From NCBI RefSeq assembly GCF_009870125.1, contig NC_046679.1:20646001-20710000 (forward strand): DNA of 64,000 nt, in the 5' to 3' direction. The position numbers and the translations under genes are program-made. The stretch comes from Drosophila pseudoobscura. Lineage: Eukaryota; Arthropoda; Insecta; Diptera; Drosophilidae. Positions 28,601-39,912 of the stretch are shown in pieces. Position 1 is the first letter of the stretch, and each line of letters opens with the position of its first letter. The notes under the pieces are model-generated. The model had not been told where the DNA came from. It ran no database searches and was given only the letters and a program-made list of their open reading frames with translations.

Positions 28601-31600
28601 GCCTTTGGGGCTTTGCCTGAAAGACTCTGCCTTGGATCTCCACCTGAAAGACTGCCTTGGCTGTCCACCTGCGTGACTGCCTTGGGATCTTTAACAGGGG
28701 CGTTAAGGTGGAACTAAGTATTGTCCGACTCTCTGTACTTTTCCATGTAATCGCATTCGTGTCGAGCTTTGGTTTAGTTTTGGTATTTTACGAAAATCAA
28801 TTTCCGAATGGAGAGAATCGAGGCTGGGCGGGCTCTTAAATTGACATTAATTTTCCATTGACTGAGATGAAGCTTTAAACAGTTTTTTTTTTCGCCGGCT
28901 TTTCTCCCATTTTTAATTCGCTTTCAATCTGGCAGACATGCAAAAACATAATCCACCAGGGGATGAGAGGATGGTAGAGCGCCAGGAAATGTAAATTTTC
29001 TATATGCCAGCGAGAGAGCGAAAGAGAGAGAGAGCAGAGCGCGGGGATGGAAAAAAGTTTCCCTCGCTGATTTTGATTGACAGCTCTTAGCATCCATCCC
29101 TGATGGATTTCATATTTTGAGCCCAGCCGAAGAGAAAGATGTGGCAGAAGGGGGAGGAGGATATAGAGGATGTGGAAGTCTGGCAGAAGGAGCACCAGGC
29201 CACCAGAATCCCAGCACCAGGCCAAAATGACAGCCCAGCTCTAAAGGGGCTGGGACGAGGACCCAGGCTTAAGCGTTGGAAAAAAGTTTTTACCAAACAG
29301 CTTTCCTTCATATTTCCATAGCAAAAGATATCGCTGTCTCTCTCTCTCTGTCGCTCTGTCTCTGTTTTCCCTTCGACAACACATGGCCTTTTGTATGAAA
29401 TGACATTGTCCCTATATATAATCGTAAATATCATAAATATATACAGAGGGAAAAGTCCATGGGCCATGTTGAAAGTTTTTCAATTTGTGCCGCTTTAAAG
29501 TATTTCCCCTGATTATATCTCTCTCTCTCTCTCTCTCTCTGCTTCTTTTTCATTCAATTTTTTGGAAAATAAATGAATGGGAAAATGGCGGAGAAAAATC
29601 TGCGTCGAAAAACAAACACAATTCAAATATGAAACAATTTTAAAATGGTTTCAAAGTTATTTGGCCTAATGGCCTTTTGATAAGACGAATGAAATAAGGT
29701 ATAGAAATGTGTGTCATATAAAAAATACCCATGTATCTTTTTCCAATGGGAATTTGTGATGGAATATTTGAATTTCCACCTCCAAAATATGTGAATGAAA
29801 ACTTCATGCTATAATTTCGTTCGAAAATACAGGTTCAGCAGCTCTTCAAGAGATCCTATCTCTTACAATACCTTTCCCTAAGATATTTCCACATTTCCCT
29901 AAACATTAATCAAAAATTTTCACACCTCCAGCCCAAAACACTGTCTCCTGATCAAAACAATCCTCCTCCGGGGGTTCAGTTCAGAGTTTTGTCTGCTGTT
30001 TTGTTGACATTTGCTGGTCATGAAAAGTCATTAAATATATTTCTCTAATTTATCTTTTTCGACTGTGGCAGCTCTCTTTCGTGGCATTAAAGTAAAGTTT
30101 TGGAGCGGAAATGTTTGTCTGGCCGCCCGGCCAGTGTGGATGGGTTTTCCCCCCGCCCCGGACTGCGGCTCAACCCTTTTTCCTTGCTTCGCTAATTAAA
30201 ACTAATCCAATGGCAAGGACCCGGGGCCCATTCAGAAGTATTGGGTTGTACTTTTCGCATAACTGTCAATCAAGAGCCACAATTAAATGATTGAAGACTT
30301 TCGTAGCCTTTCGCATATCCTTTGTTTCTCTTCGAGATGCTCCTTTCGAGTGGGCTGGTTGGGATCCAATAAAATATTTATACTCCCATCTTTTGGGTGC
30401 TCCCATTTTTTTGTAGTTTGTATCTGGGAGCTGGTTTAGTTCTGAATGCATATCAAGTGGAGAGACAACAGCAGATACTCGTACAAAATATTTCCATGAG
30501 AAATTGACTTTTTCCACAGCTCCATCGTCGTCTCCGTTCGCTGTCTCTGTTGTCTGTTGGCTGTTGTCTTCCTTTGGCCGGAATGATTAATGGTTCTCTG
30601 CTCTTTGCGCATTCGGTCGGTCGGCCCACACCGACAATAAGATATATCCAGCAGCTACATATTTGTATCTGTTGTAGCTCTGTTGCTGTAGCTGTTGCTG
30701 TATCTGTATCTGTATCTCGTTTTTTTACTGCTGCTGTTGCTGCTGAATGAATGAATGAGAATTTCTACTGCAACGCGCATCAGCATTTGGCATTTCAGCT
30801 ACCGACTTCTGACTGATGCCGCATCGGCATTGTCTTATCCAAGTCTTAGCTTTTTTTTTCTTTATTGTGCCACCCCTTTGATTGAATTTGTCAGATACTT
30901 TTGCTCAAAGTCTTAAAGCTTTAACGAACCTCAAGAATCAGACGGAATGTAGCTGGCCAAGGAAAATGTTTCCCCATTCCTCTGGCTAGACCAACACGAA
31001 AATTTACAAGATAAATTGAGGTCATTTTTTGCCACTTGGGTCCGAGTCCGAGTACGGGTTCGGGTCCGGGTCTGTGTCCCACCTTGTTGACCGCTCTTGT
31101 CCTCTGACCCGGCCGCAAATGTCCTTAATGTGCATCCTTATGGACTGTGGTCATGTGCAAGTGGTCGAGCCCAAAAAATGGTTATACACAAGCCCCCATA
31201 CCACCATCCTACCATCTACTTATGTATGTACTTCGTAGTTAGTGTTGACCAAATAGACACACGAGTGTACATACTATTCATTCTGGAAATTCCTTGGCAT
31301 GTGAGGGGGAGAGACCACAGATGATTTACTTGAAGAACTGGTGAGGGATATACACTGCGAGGAACTAAATGAGATTTTTAGGACCAGTTCTGATGGTCTC
31401 CCTTCTGCAGATCTCTTGGGTTTATACTGGCTGATTTCTCCCTCTGTACTGATTATAGTATTCCCTTTTTTTAGCAGCCATCTTTGTGCAATTGTTGCAA
31501 AATGTACGCTCGTTTTAATTTCCAGACCAAAGGTGCGGCAAATGCGTTAAATGTGCCTCGCTTTGCCATGGCATCTTCTGGCAGGTTTTTTGTGGGTTTC

Positions 31601-34600
31601 CCCAAATAGAAACATAAATTTCCCAGGAGCAGCAGCAGCGGCAGCAGCAGAAGAAGGTCCTTCGGTCGTAGTGGACAGCGGACAACGAGTGCGTTTAAGT
31701 GTTAACATGTAAACGATGCTGTTGAAGCAGTTAATAAGTGTATCCCTATTCCTCCCAAAAAGGACTGGCTGTAAATCATGCAGAAGTGCTTCCTCTGCTG
31801 TCTGCTTGAATGTTGCTATTGAAATTAATTTTATTTCCAACCAAAAAGGAGGAGATTTACGAGCAAACAATAACCAACTGATGATTTCTAATATTTAAGT
31901 TGAAGGCAATCCCTGAGTCCTGCCACAAAACCCAATCCAATCCCGAAAAGCTGCTGCAAAGTATCCTCCTCCTTCGTTTGTAGTTTTGCTGATAAGTTTC
32001 CATTTTGACTTTTCCGGCATTTCATCCATGCTGATGACATTTCCAATGTCTCTACGGCTACGGCTACGGCTGGGCGCCTCTCTGCCTCCTCCTTCATCTC
32101 TGGGGCCATGACAAAACAAAATTCATTTTGTAATTTCCAAGCCACCTCTAGAAAAGAGCCAGAGAGAGCCAGGAACCAGAACCAGAGGCAGAACCAGAGG
32201 CAGAGCAGGCAGCTGTCATTTGCTTTTGGGACTGCAGTGTTGGGTGGTGTTGGGTGGTGCAATGCTTTCGCTATGGATTCCATTTTGACCAGGCTGCAGA
32301 AATTGCACTCAACTTGGCTTCTGCCTAGAATCTTTCCCACTCTCTCTCGCTCTCTCTCTCTGTGGCACTTTCGAGAGGGGCTTGGGTTCGGGTTTTAGAA
32401 AATTATCTTTTTGCTTGTCGTCGCCAAAAAGGAAATCATATTTTCTGCTTTTGTGCACTTTACTTTTCAGTTTTCCCTCTGGCTGACTGCCGTTTTGGGC
32501 TCTGCCTGAGTGCCTGCCGTGCCGTGCCGTGCCCTGCCTGCGCCTGGTGGCCCTCTGGCTCGTAAACAGTTTTCGGCTGCAACTTTTGTGCGAAATTTAT
32601 GCTTTCATTCCGTATCTATATCTCTGGGCACTTTTCGCACAAGTACGAGTAACCAAAGTACACGGTACTCGCACTCCACGCTCCCGCCTCCGGGCGTTCG
32701 TTCTGGGGAAATGGCCTCTCCTCTCCTCTTCCCACCCTGCTGTGTGTGTGCCGTGGCCGTGCCCCACCAGGTGGTGTTTATGGCATCCGCTTTGCGAGTA
32801 TTGATGAAGGAACCCCGAGTGTTCGCTTCGCATCTGTAATTCAATCAGTGTCTATGTCTGGCTCCTGGCTCCTGGTCCTGGTCCTCCCGCCCCCACTGCT
32901 GCCATTTTCCGCTATTGAGACTCTGTTTACGCAGCTCGTTCAACTGGAAATTTGTGTGCTGTTGCCAAACCAAAAAAAAGTCGCGAAAATATAAGAAAAA
33001 TATTTTTTGCAATCGCATCAATGCAAATAAGGTGTGGAGAAACTCACTGGGAAGGTGTGGGGTGGCGGGGTAAGGGAATCAAATGTTCAGTGTTTCCTAA
33101 AATGATATGCGCATTTCTTTACTACTCAATGCGAATTTTATTTCGGTGGCACATTTATTTCAATTCGTTCAAGTAGAAACAACTTTTCTTTTCCCCGATC
33201 TTCCATCATTAGAAAGAGGAAAGTTTTGTGGGTACTAGTGGGAGGATTTTTGGGCTCTGTACAGGGATTTTGAGGTAAAGCAAAGTTTGGGCGATCAAAA
33301 ATATATAAGCACTAGCCCTACAGATTGCGGGAAGGTATAGCAGTACTCAAATTTATATTTTCTTTGTGTCGTTCTATGCAATTCTCATAAATACCACATG
33401 AGGGAGATATTTTTCGTGCATTTTGGTATTTTATTAAGTATTTTTAGTGGTATTTTTAATTTGATTTTATTAAATATACATATGCTAGTATTTTAGTAGT
33501 TTTTTTTTTTTGTATTTTCAGTACTTTTAGTATTTTTAAATTAGCCAGAATTTTAGTTGAATTAATTTGATTCCATGAGAGTTCCTATTTGTTATTCAGT
33601 ATTCTTTTTTCTGCTATTATTCTACTATTAAACTGGTCTTAATCTCTTCAAAAGAGACCCTAATCTCAGGAATAGGCTATATCCTTATAGTCTTTGGGTA
33701 CTACAACGAATTCAGGGTGGTTTCGCCTACTTTTCACGGTAAAATCCCTTATTGAAACAAGAGAAATTTCAAACAATGATTTTCCATGGATTCACAGTCA
33801 AAATATGAATATCATTCCGTGTAGCGCAGCATTTCCCTCATCTCACACTTTATTCAAATGAAATTCTCATCTCCCCCTGCCCTGCCGCCTGGAAGCCATG
33901 TTCCCATGCTGGTAACTGCCTCAACTGATTGCGGCTTCTGTTCGGTAGCCAAACTACTTGAGAGCCACAGCGGCGGCGGCTCTGTGGCCATGTCTCTCCA
34001 TCACCGATTGATTGATTAGATTTTTGTTAATTACTTAACGCTCTCGGAGGTATTTCCCGAACTGCGAAAAAGCGAAACTTACCGCCGCGGCGGCATCAGC
34101 TGCAGTGCTGTGTTTTTTGGGCGGAAGGTAGTGGTGGAGAATCTTTTGGAAAAGTTACTGCCATAGTTGGCTAGCATTTCCATTGAATTAGTTATGCTCG
34201 GTGACGAACTGATGGATTGATTACACGAAAAAGAGATAGATAGGATTTCCAGAAAACTTGTAGGACACAGCGAATGCAGGAATGTCGATGGTATATGGTA
34301 TGGTTTGGAAACCCCAAGCAGAAAAGATAGCAAAAATTCACATTCACTCTCCAAAGTCTCAAAGAACAAAATGCAATTTCTCAATTGCAGCTGAATTCGT
34401 TCCAGAAAACGGCCTGCCCCGACGCCTCCGCACCGCGTACACGAACACCCAGCTGCTGGAGCTGGAGAAGGAATTCCACTTCAATAAATATTTATGCCGC
34501 CCAAGGAGAATCGAGATAGCAGCCAGCCTGGATCTAACCGAGCGACAGGTGAGTCGCTCCCTCCGTTCCCCCATTTTGGCAGTGCAGTGCAGCTCTCTGC

Positions 34601-37342
34601 TCTGCAGAATGTATTCCAATGTATTCCGCCAATCCATTTTGTGGCAGCAGCAGCTTGCACTCGCACTGAAGGAATTCCATTATTTCGCTGACAAATTGCA
34701 TGCAGCACAGGGTTGACAGGCGGGTACTGCCTCCTCTCATTCCTGTGTCTGCCCTCCTGCTTCTTCTCTACTTTTTAATTGCACACCTTGACGCCTTGAA
34801 CTAATCTAATTTTGGTGTCTTGCAGGTAAAAGTTTGGTTTCAAAACCGCCGCATGAAACACAAGCGGCAAACGCTCTCAAAAACAGACGATGAGGACAAC
34901 AAAGACAGCCTCAAAGGCGACGATGATCAATCCGATAGCAGTAAGTAAAGCAAATGTATATTATTTATATAAATAAAACTAGATTTAAGAGGAAATTTCC
35001 TTGCTTTCCAATCACACCTCTGACATACATCCCTAAAGGATACATGAAACTGTACCGCACTCTCAATGGAACCCTTCCATTGGGCACCAGGTCCAGGTTC
35101 ATCCAACAAGTTGTTCCACTTTTACTTTTCCGCCTGTGGTTTTCGTTGAGTTGAGAGGCTTTTAAGGAGAAGAGTAAAAGATGCTGTAGCTTATCAATCA
35201 TTGTCAGTGGTGGGATGCCACGGCTAACCCTAACCCCTTTCGTGTGAGAGTTTTTGGTCCTCTGCCTTCCAGCCTTCAGCTCCAGCTTATGAAAACAAAT
35301 CATCAATTTTCTACAGCTATATACCTACTGATTCGCATTTTGTTTTACCTTTAATGCCCAGACTCCAATTCGAAGAAATCGTGTCAAGGCTGCGAACTGC
35401 CCTCCGATGATATACCCGATTCGACGTCCAATTCCCGAGGACACAACAATAATACGCCGAGTGCCACCAACAATAATCCCAGTGCGGGAAGTCGTAAGTG
35501 TTTTCAAGTCAAAGATTTGGATTAGAACTCATATCGAACATCTCTTTCGCTCAGTGACACCCAACTCCTCTTTGGAAACGGGCATCTCCTCGAATCTGCT
35601 TGGCAGCACCACCGTATCCGCCTCGAATGTGATCAGTGCCGACTCCAGTGTGGCCTCCAGTGTCAGCCTCGACGAGGACATCGAGGAGAGCAGTCCCATC
35701 AAAGTCAAGAAGAAAGATGAGAATCAGGTAAGGATCAACACATATTCTCTGACTGAAAATCCTTTTTCAAATGGATCCTCTATCTCTCTGTAGGTCATCA
35801 AAAAAGAGGCAGTGTCCACCTCATCGAAGGCATCGCCCTTTGGCTATGAGAGCTCTACGCCGAGTTTGGTCAGCTTTCGGCGGGACTCGGATGCCGTCAT
35901 CGCCTCCGCCAATCCTCCCCCAACAAAGGGCAAGAAACGTTACCAGAATAATGCCAATTCTATTGCCACGCCCACACCCCTAACCGATAGCAGTAGTGGT
36001 GGAAATGTTGGTGCCGGCGGCGGTGGAGGTGCCTCAGCTGGTGGCTATTTCCCTGGCTACTATCCTAGTCCAAAGCAACAAATGCAACAGCAGCAGCAGC
36101 TGCATCCGCAACAGCAGCAGCAGCCACAGCCACAGGACTATTATGGCAAATACGATATTGAATTCGCCGCCTCGCCGCACCACAATAATCCGCACAAGCA
36201 ACAGTCGCTGCACGCGGGCGAGTATCTGAGTCCCAAACCCAATGCTGCCACATTCCACCAAAACAGCCAGCAGCAGCAGCAGCACGAGCAGCAGTTTTAT
36301 TACAACTACAACGACGCCAACGGCAGTGCATACATGAACCACCAACAGCAGCAGCAGCAACAACAACACCACCACGTTGGCGACTTTGAGACGCCACCTA
36401 TCAACGGACCGAGCAATTTCAACAGTGGTTACTACGACAACATGAGTTTTCAACATCAAGCGCAGGCGCAGGCTCACCAACAACACCAGTCTGTGGTATT
36501 TCAACAACAGCAGCAACACCAACAGGCTCCCATTAATCATCAGCAGTAAGTAGACTTGAAACGATTTTGTTGAATATTCTCGTGCGGTTGTTGTCTGTGC
36601 TGTGCCGTAATAGTTGTCTCGACTACATGTAAAATGTAGCACGAATGGCGCCACTATAGCGGCGATAAATTGAACCTGAAATCTTAAAACTGTTCCGCAA
36701 CATCCTCTTAGCAGCATATGTTGCTGAACCGTTTTATTTTGAATTCAAATTCAAATCAAATTCAATTTGATTATTTTTTACATATTTCCTCCTTTTTCTC
36801 ATTACAGACACATGCATCACCTGGGCACGGGCGAGGCTTATAGCGCTCTCGGCTTGCAGATGGAGAACTGCGATGGCTACAATAATTTCGGCGGTCCAGG
36901 CAGCGCTGGCGCTGGTTCTGCGGGTGCTGGTGTTGGTGTTGGCTACTACGAGGCGGGTCAACAACCCCCTGTACCGCCCCACACGCACACGCACACCCAT
37001 CACCCCCACCATCATGTTCAGGTGCAGGCGCAGGCGCATGCCCATCTCCATGCCCACCACAATCCTGCCGCAGCAGCAGTCCAAGCGGGCGTGGGAGTGG
37101 GCGTTGGAGTGGGTGTAGGAGTGGGTGTTGTTCCTCCACCACCGCCGCCATCGCATATCCATGGCTTTGCACTGAATGGCGGGGGACCGGCGGTCCAGAG
37201 TCAGGCTTTTGTCAGTGGCGGAGGCAGTGCCGGCGGAGCTGCTGCGATCAGTGGCCTGGAGAACTCGAACAGCTCATCGGATTTCAATTTCCTGAGTAAT
37301 CTGGCCAATGACTTTGCACCCGAGTACTACCAACTCAGTTAG
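4629..37342 (+). CDS. pb: Proboscipedia (Pb), Hox2-class homeodomain transcription factor
   Basis: Nuclear Hox selector that specifies labial and maxillary palp identity. CDS = join(4629-5154, 16614-16628, 34391-34548, 34826-34940, 35362-35493, 35555-35727, 35794-36545, 36808-37342); every junction is GT-AG and in phase, giving 801 residues. The start [16 protein letters not shown] matches the known Pb N-terminus; the same frame is open further upstream but lacks an ATG. In order: Gly/Val-rich stretch, YPWM hexapeptide (157-160) for EXD/PBC contact, 5-residue microexon segment (GDNSI, 176-180), homeodomain (190-249) with [11 protein letters not shown] and [14 protein letters not shown], acidic/Ser-rich linker, then Gln- and His-rich tracts, a Gly-Val repeat and the C-terminal FAPEYYQLS. 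An intron splits the homeodomain between positions 44 and 45. The flanking cuticle cluster and zen2 confirm the locus. Poly-Gln and Gly-Val tract lengths differ from D. melanogaster. Confidence 0.95.
5869..5895. repeat. (CTG/TTG)n microsatellite
   Basis: About nine CTG-type triplets within pb intron 2, the first ones being TTG variants. Confidence 0.8.
5986..6001. repeat. (GA)n microsatellite
   Basis: Eight GA dinucleotides in pb intron 2. It could bind GAGA factor; no further evidence. Confidence 0.75.
10469..10499. repeat. Perfect 12-bp inverted repeat with 7-nt loop
   Basis: TAGTCCTTGTTC at 10469-10480 and its exact complement at 10488-10499, separated by CTGGAGA. It lies within pb intron 2. 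The stem is too short for a microRNA precursor. Confidence 0.8.
11939..11953. repeat. (CA)n microsatellite
   Basis: About seven CA units in pb intron 2, only 60 bp from a complementary (GT)n run. Confidence 0.75.
12013..12030. repeat. (GT)n microsatellite
   Basis: Nine GT units. With the upstream CA run, a transcript of this intron could fold into a short hairpin. Confidence 0.75.
12432..12459. repeat. GGGGTT-type G-run cluster
   Basis: Five runs of four or five G separated by T or TT on the plus strand within pb intron 2. The pattern fits the usual G-quadruplex rule and resembles ciliate telomere repeat. Five runs are too few to suggest a telomeric origin. Confidence 0.8.
13383..13400 (+). 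promoter_or_regulatory. Two overlapping TGATCGATTG motifs (Hox/EXD-like)
   Basis: TGATCGATTG occurs at 13383-13392 and again at 13391-13400, both matching the PBC-Hox composite consensus TGATNNATNN. A GGACAG sits directly after. Presence is certain; function is inferred from the site class and from its place in a pb intron. Confidence 0.4.
16614..16628 (+). other. pb: pb microexon (15 nt)
   Basis: Fifteen nucleotides flanked by acceptor CCATTTCAG and donor GTAAGTACTT, contributing residues GDNSI between the YPWM motif and the homeodomain once joined to G5154 upstream and CT at 34391. It is isolated by introns of 11.5 and 17.8 kb. Because it is 15 nt long, skipping keeps the frame and replaces six residues with one Ala at the junction. 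Alternative use of this microexon is known in D. melanogaster pb, so both isoforms (801 and 796 residues) are expected. Confidence 0.9.
18204..18221. repeat. (CA)n microsatellite
   Basis: Nine CA units in pb intron 3. Confidence 0.75.
20375..20424. repeat. CAG/CGG/CAA triplet repeat
   Basis: About sixteen triplets, mostly CAG with CGG and CAA variants. It lies within an intron with no exon signals, so it is not a poly-Gln coding tract. Confidence 0.75.
20492..20584. repeat. 23-bp tandem repeat, four copies
   Basis: The unit is CAGAAAAAGACAGAAACTAA plus GGG. Copies at 20492-20514 and 20515-20537 are identical, the third (20538-20560) differs at one base near its end, and the fourth (20561-20584) is more diverged. 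Purine-rich on the plus strand. Confidence 0.85.
28581..28688. repeat. Degenerate ~26-bp minisatellite, four copies
   Basis: Four units built around CTGAAAGACTGCCTTGG with GATCTCCAC-type spacers. Copies differ by several bases, so the array is old or evolving fast. Within pb intron 3. Confidence 0.7.
29518..29540. repeat. (CT)n microsatellite
   Basis: Eleven CT dinucleotides in pb intron 3, GAGA on the other strand; a further GA-rich patch lies at 29006-29040. Confidence 0.8.
34009..34018 (+). promoter_or_regulatory. TGATTGATTA, Hox/EXD-like site
   Basis: Matches the PBC-Hox consensus TGATNNATNN, inside a run of ATTGATTGATTAGA. It lies 373 bp upstream of the homeobox exon. Function is inferred. 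Confidence 0.35.
34210..34219 (+). promoter_or_regulatory. TGATGGATTG, labial/EXD-type composite site
   Basis: Identical to the Lab-EXD composite site described in the labial autoregulatory enhancer, here 172 bp upstream of the pb homeobox exon and directly followed by ATTACAC. Pb and Lab are both anterior Hox proteins using EXD. Binding here is inferred only. Confidence 0.4.
36068..36370 (+). repeat. pb: CAG/CAA (opa) repeats in pb coding exon 8
   Basis: Several in-frame CAG/CAA runs, mainly at 36088-36130, 36269-36296 and 36342-36368, encode poly-Gln broken by Leu, Pro and His. They are part of the Pb C-terminal region and are likely to vary in length between alleles. Confidence 0.85.
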
Positions 37343-37980
37343 TTCGTGTAGGAAGAGGCGACTGTACAGTTCTAGCCTAATTCCCTCCCCGTTTGCCTGT
37401 CTGTCTGTAAGTGTGTAAGTGTGTGTGTGTATCTGTGTTTCTCTTCGATGTTGTAGCCACATAGCGCACATATCTGTAAATACTATTCCTAAGAATTAAC
37501 CCTAAAGAGTTCTATTCCATCTGTACTTAGGATAAAGATAAATTTTGCTTTTGGCTAAAAGTCAAACAGAAAATTCTCCCATTCAGAAATAAAAGAAAAC
37601 ACCGGTAAACCTGTAAATAGCTAGAAAAATTCAACAACTAATCAAACAAATATTTAAATACAAGCAAAGTCTCTCTTAAAACTAAGCAAATCAAATTAAT
37701 TTCTTATTCTTTTGTTGATTTTGTAAATATTTAAAAGTAGCTTAAATCAAAAGTTTATAAATCGAAATCAAAATTTGAATCCCTCCTCCGCGATTCAAGT
37801 GCAATTTCTCTTTCAAGAACTATGATTTAGAGTCTTAAGGAACACACTCAATTATTTCAATGTTTGTAATGTTTGTACGTTGCCTTTAAATTTCCCCCCT
37901 ATACAAAAATACACTATAACTATTAAATAATTAAATAAATATGGCTTAAATATACATCTTTGTAAGGAGAAAGAATAAAA
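37343..37980 (+). other. pb: pb 3' UTR with candidate poly(A) signals
   Basis: AT-rich DNA after the pb stop. AATAAA occurs at 37588-37593, 37934-37939 and 37974-37979. The last two give a 3' UTR of about 0.6 kb, which fits the known transcript size best. Which is used cannot be told from sequence. Confidence 0.5.
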
Positions 37981-39882
37981 ACTAATTAAGATATGAATAT
38001 GAAACAGCAATTGAGTTCACATCTTGTACATATACGTTTCCTTAATCTGCCATTTAGGGAGCAAGCAATACATGCAGACGTCCACAGCCATTGACAAGCG
38101 ATGATTGATGGCTGGAATGGTTGGGGTTCGAAATGGAACTTGAGGCCATATCCCGCTGCTTTTCAACATTTTGGGATTACGTATTCCAAATGCCAAACAA
38201 TGGCTGAAACAAATCTCTTTTAAAAGGCGAAAAAAATACTTCAAGAAATTCCTAGACTTAACATGAAATTTCAACCTAAATTCAGGGATAACTTTTAAAA
38301 TACTTTCGTTTTGATTTGATTAAGGAAAGTGCCAACATTCATGGTTCATTTGAACAATCCATGAGATGCAGGCAAACAGAAGAACAGAGCATAACAGAAC
38401 AGAACAGAGAGCATTTTCAACAGCTTTTTCCCCGGGGAGAGGGCCTCCGACTCCGAGGCTCATTCGTCAACCAGCATTTTTGGGTTTTGCCTGTCAACGT
38501 TTTAAGGTATATTCGGGAGAGACAGAGTGTCTGGACCAGGAACAACTAAGCCACATGATGCACATGTCCCAGTCCCAGTCCCATGTCGTCGACTACGCAC
38601 AATTCTGACAGTAGCGGTGAAAATTTAAGATTGATCACCAGGGCCGAGTGTTTGCTGGAAATTGGTTGAGCGCTGTTTGGGTGTCCCTGTCGATGTCCGT
38701 CCAATATCCGTATCCGTGTCCATGTCGAGTGCAGGGCTAAAACCTAAATAATGTCACAGAATGTCTGGCTGTTTGGTTTTTCCCCAAAGGACTGGACAGA
38801 CATGGACCTCCTCTATGAAAAGGGAGTTGCCCGACTGTCGGCTAAATTAATTTAATTAACAGACCACTGTAGCACGATTCCACAGTACAGCAGCTCTAAG
38901 GTCACAACGAAACGAATTTGTATTGAAAATCATAAAAATAATCACTTCAGTAGCCAACAGCTGGCCGTCAGCAGGTCGCCGCTGTTCGTATCTTGAAGAT
39001 ATATTGTATCTATTGGACAACTGTTGAAAAAAAGATAAGCTGTGGAGCTTGTTAATTACAATTTAGTTTGGTTTGCTTAATTTCTGAAGGAAACACTCCA
39101 CTCGGAATTTTGTTTATGTTAATCGACGCGGCGAATGCAATTCACAAACGGCTAAGCGGAATAGTTGGAAATTGTTTATGGCCATTACAATTACAAATTC
39201 CACAGCCCAAAGCCCATAGCCCAACTGCTTAACCAGGCTGCTGCTGTCTCAAATAATGCCAATTAAACTTGCACACACCAAAAAAAACCAGTTCACTTAT
39301 CATTTTTCTTAGACATTTTTTACCCTTTTTTGCCCCTTTTTGATGTATGTATTTTATTGTGCTTTTTTTTTGGCAGTAGCAGTGGCACCTGTGTGTGCCG
39401 TAAACCTTTAAAATCTGCTGACTGTACAGGGGGCACTCACATGGTGGGTCTGTCATAGTTATAGGCTTTGCCTCTTGCTCTGACCTTGATATACATACAA
39501 TTATTGTTAGCATTGCGGCCTTTCTTGCTAACGAAATGATTTCATAGATTTTGTTCAGCGATTTCTTTGATCACAAGCCCAAAGAAAAGTAAAAGTCCCA
39601 AAAGGGAGAAGAATGTTTTTGAGATTTGAGTGCCTTGAGGATTGTTAGTTAATCAAAAATCTAGCAAACTTTGATCATATCATTTGGGAGCTTCTTTGAA
39701 CTCCTCTGAGAGCATGAAATTCTATTACAAAATCCAGAAAAAACAATACTCTGTTTTCGATTTTTTTTTTTTACTTTTTTTGGTAGCCTATTGTTGTTCT
39801 TTTGTTTATTGTTTACACCTAAACTTAAACACAAATGTGAATTTTGTCCAAAGTTCCGAAACGACGTTTGGTGGGGTGTTGC

Positions 39883-39912
39883 TGGATGGATGGATGGATG
39901 GATGGATGGATG
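39883..39912. repeat. (GGAT)n microsatellite
   Basis: Seven GGAT tetranucleotide units in the pb-Ccp84Aa intergenic DNA. Confidence 0.85.

Larger units (their letters stand above)
16629..34390 (+). other. pb: pb intron 3 (17.8 kb)
   Basis: Between the microexon and the homeobox exon; donor GTAAGTACTT, acceptor TCAATTGCAG. No gene found; open frames are short or low-complexity. It holds a 23-bp tandem repeat (20492-20584), a degenerate 26-bp repeat (28581-28688), CAG, CA and CT microsatellites, and Hox/EXD-like sites close to its 3' end (34009-34018, 34210-34219). Large AT-rich blocks (for example 19220-19760 and 33300-33800) show no structure I recognise. Confidence 0.8.

Noticed and set aside
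36034-36717. 227-codon minus-strand frame opposite pb exon 8
   Set aside because: Leu/Val strings produced by antisense reading of CAG/CAC repeats.
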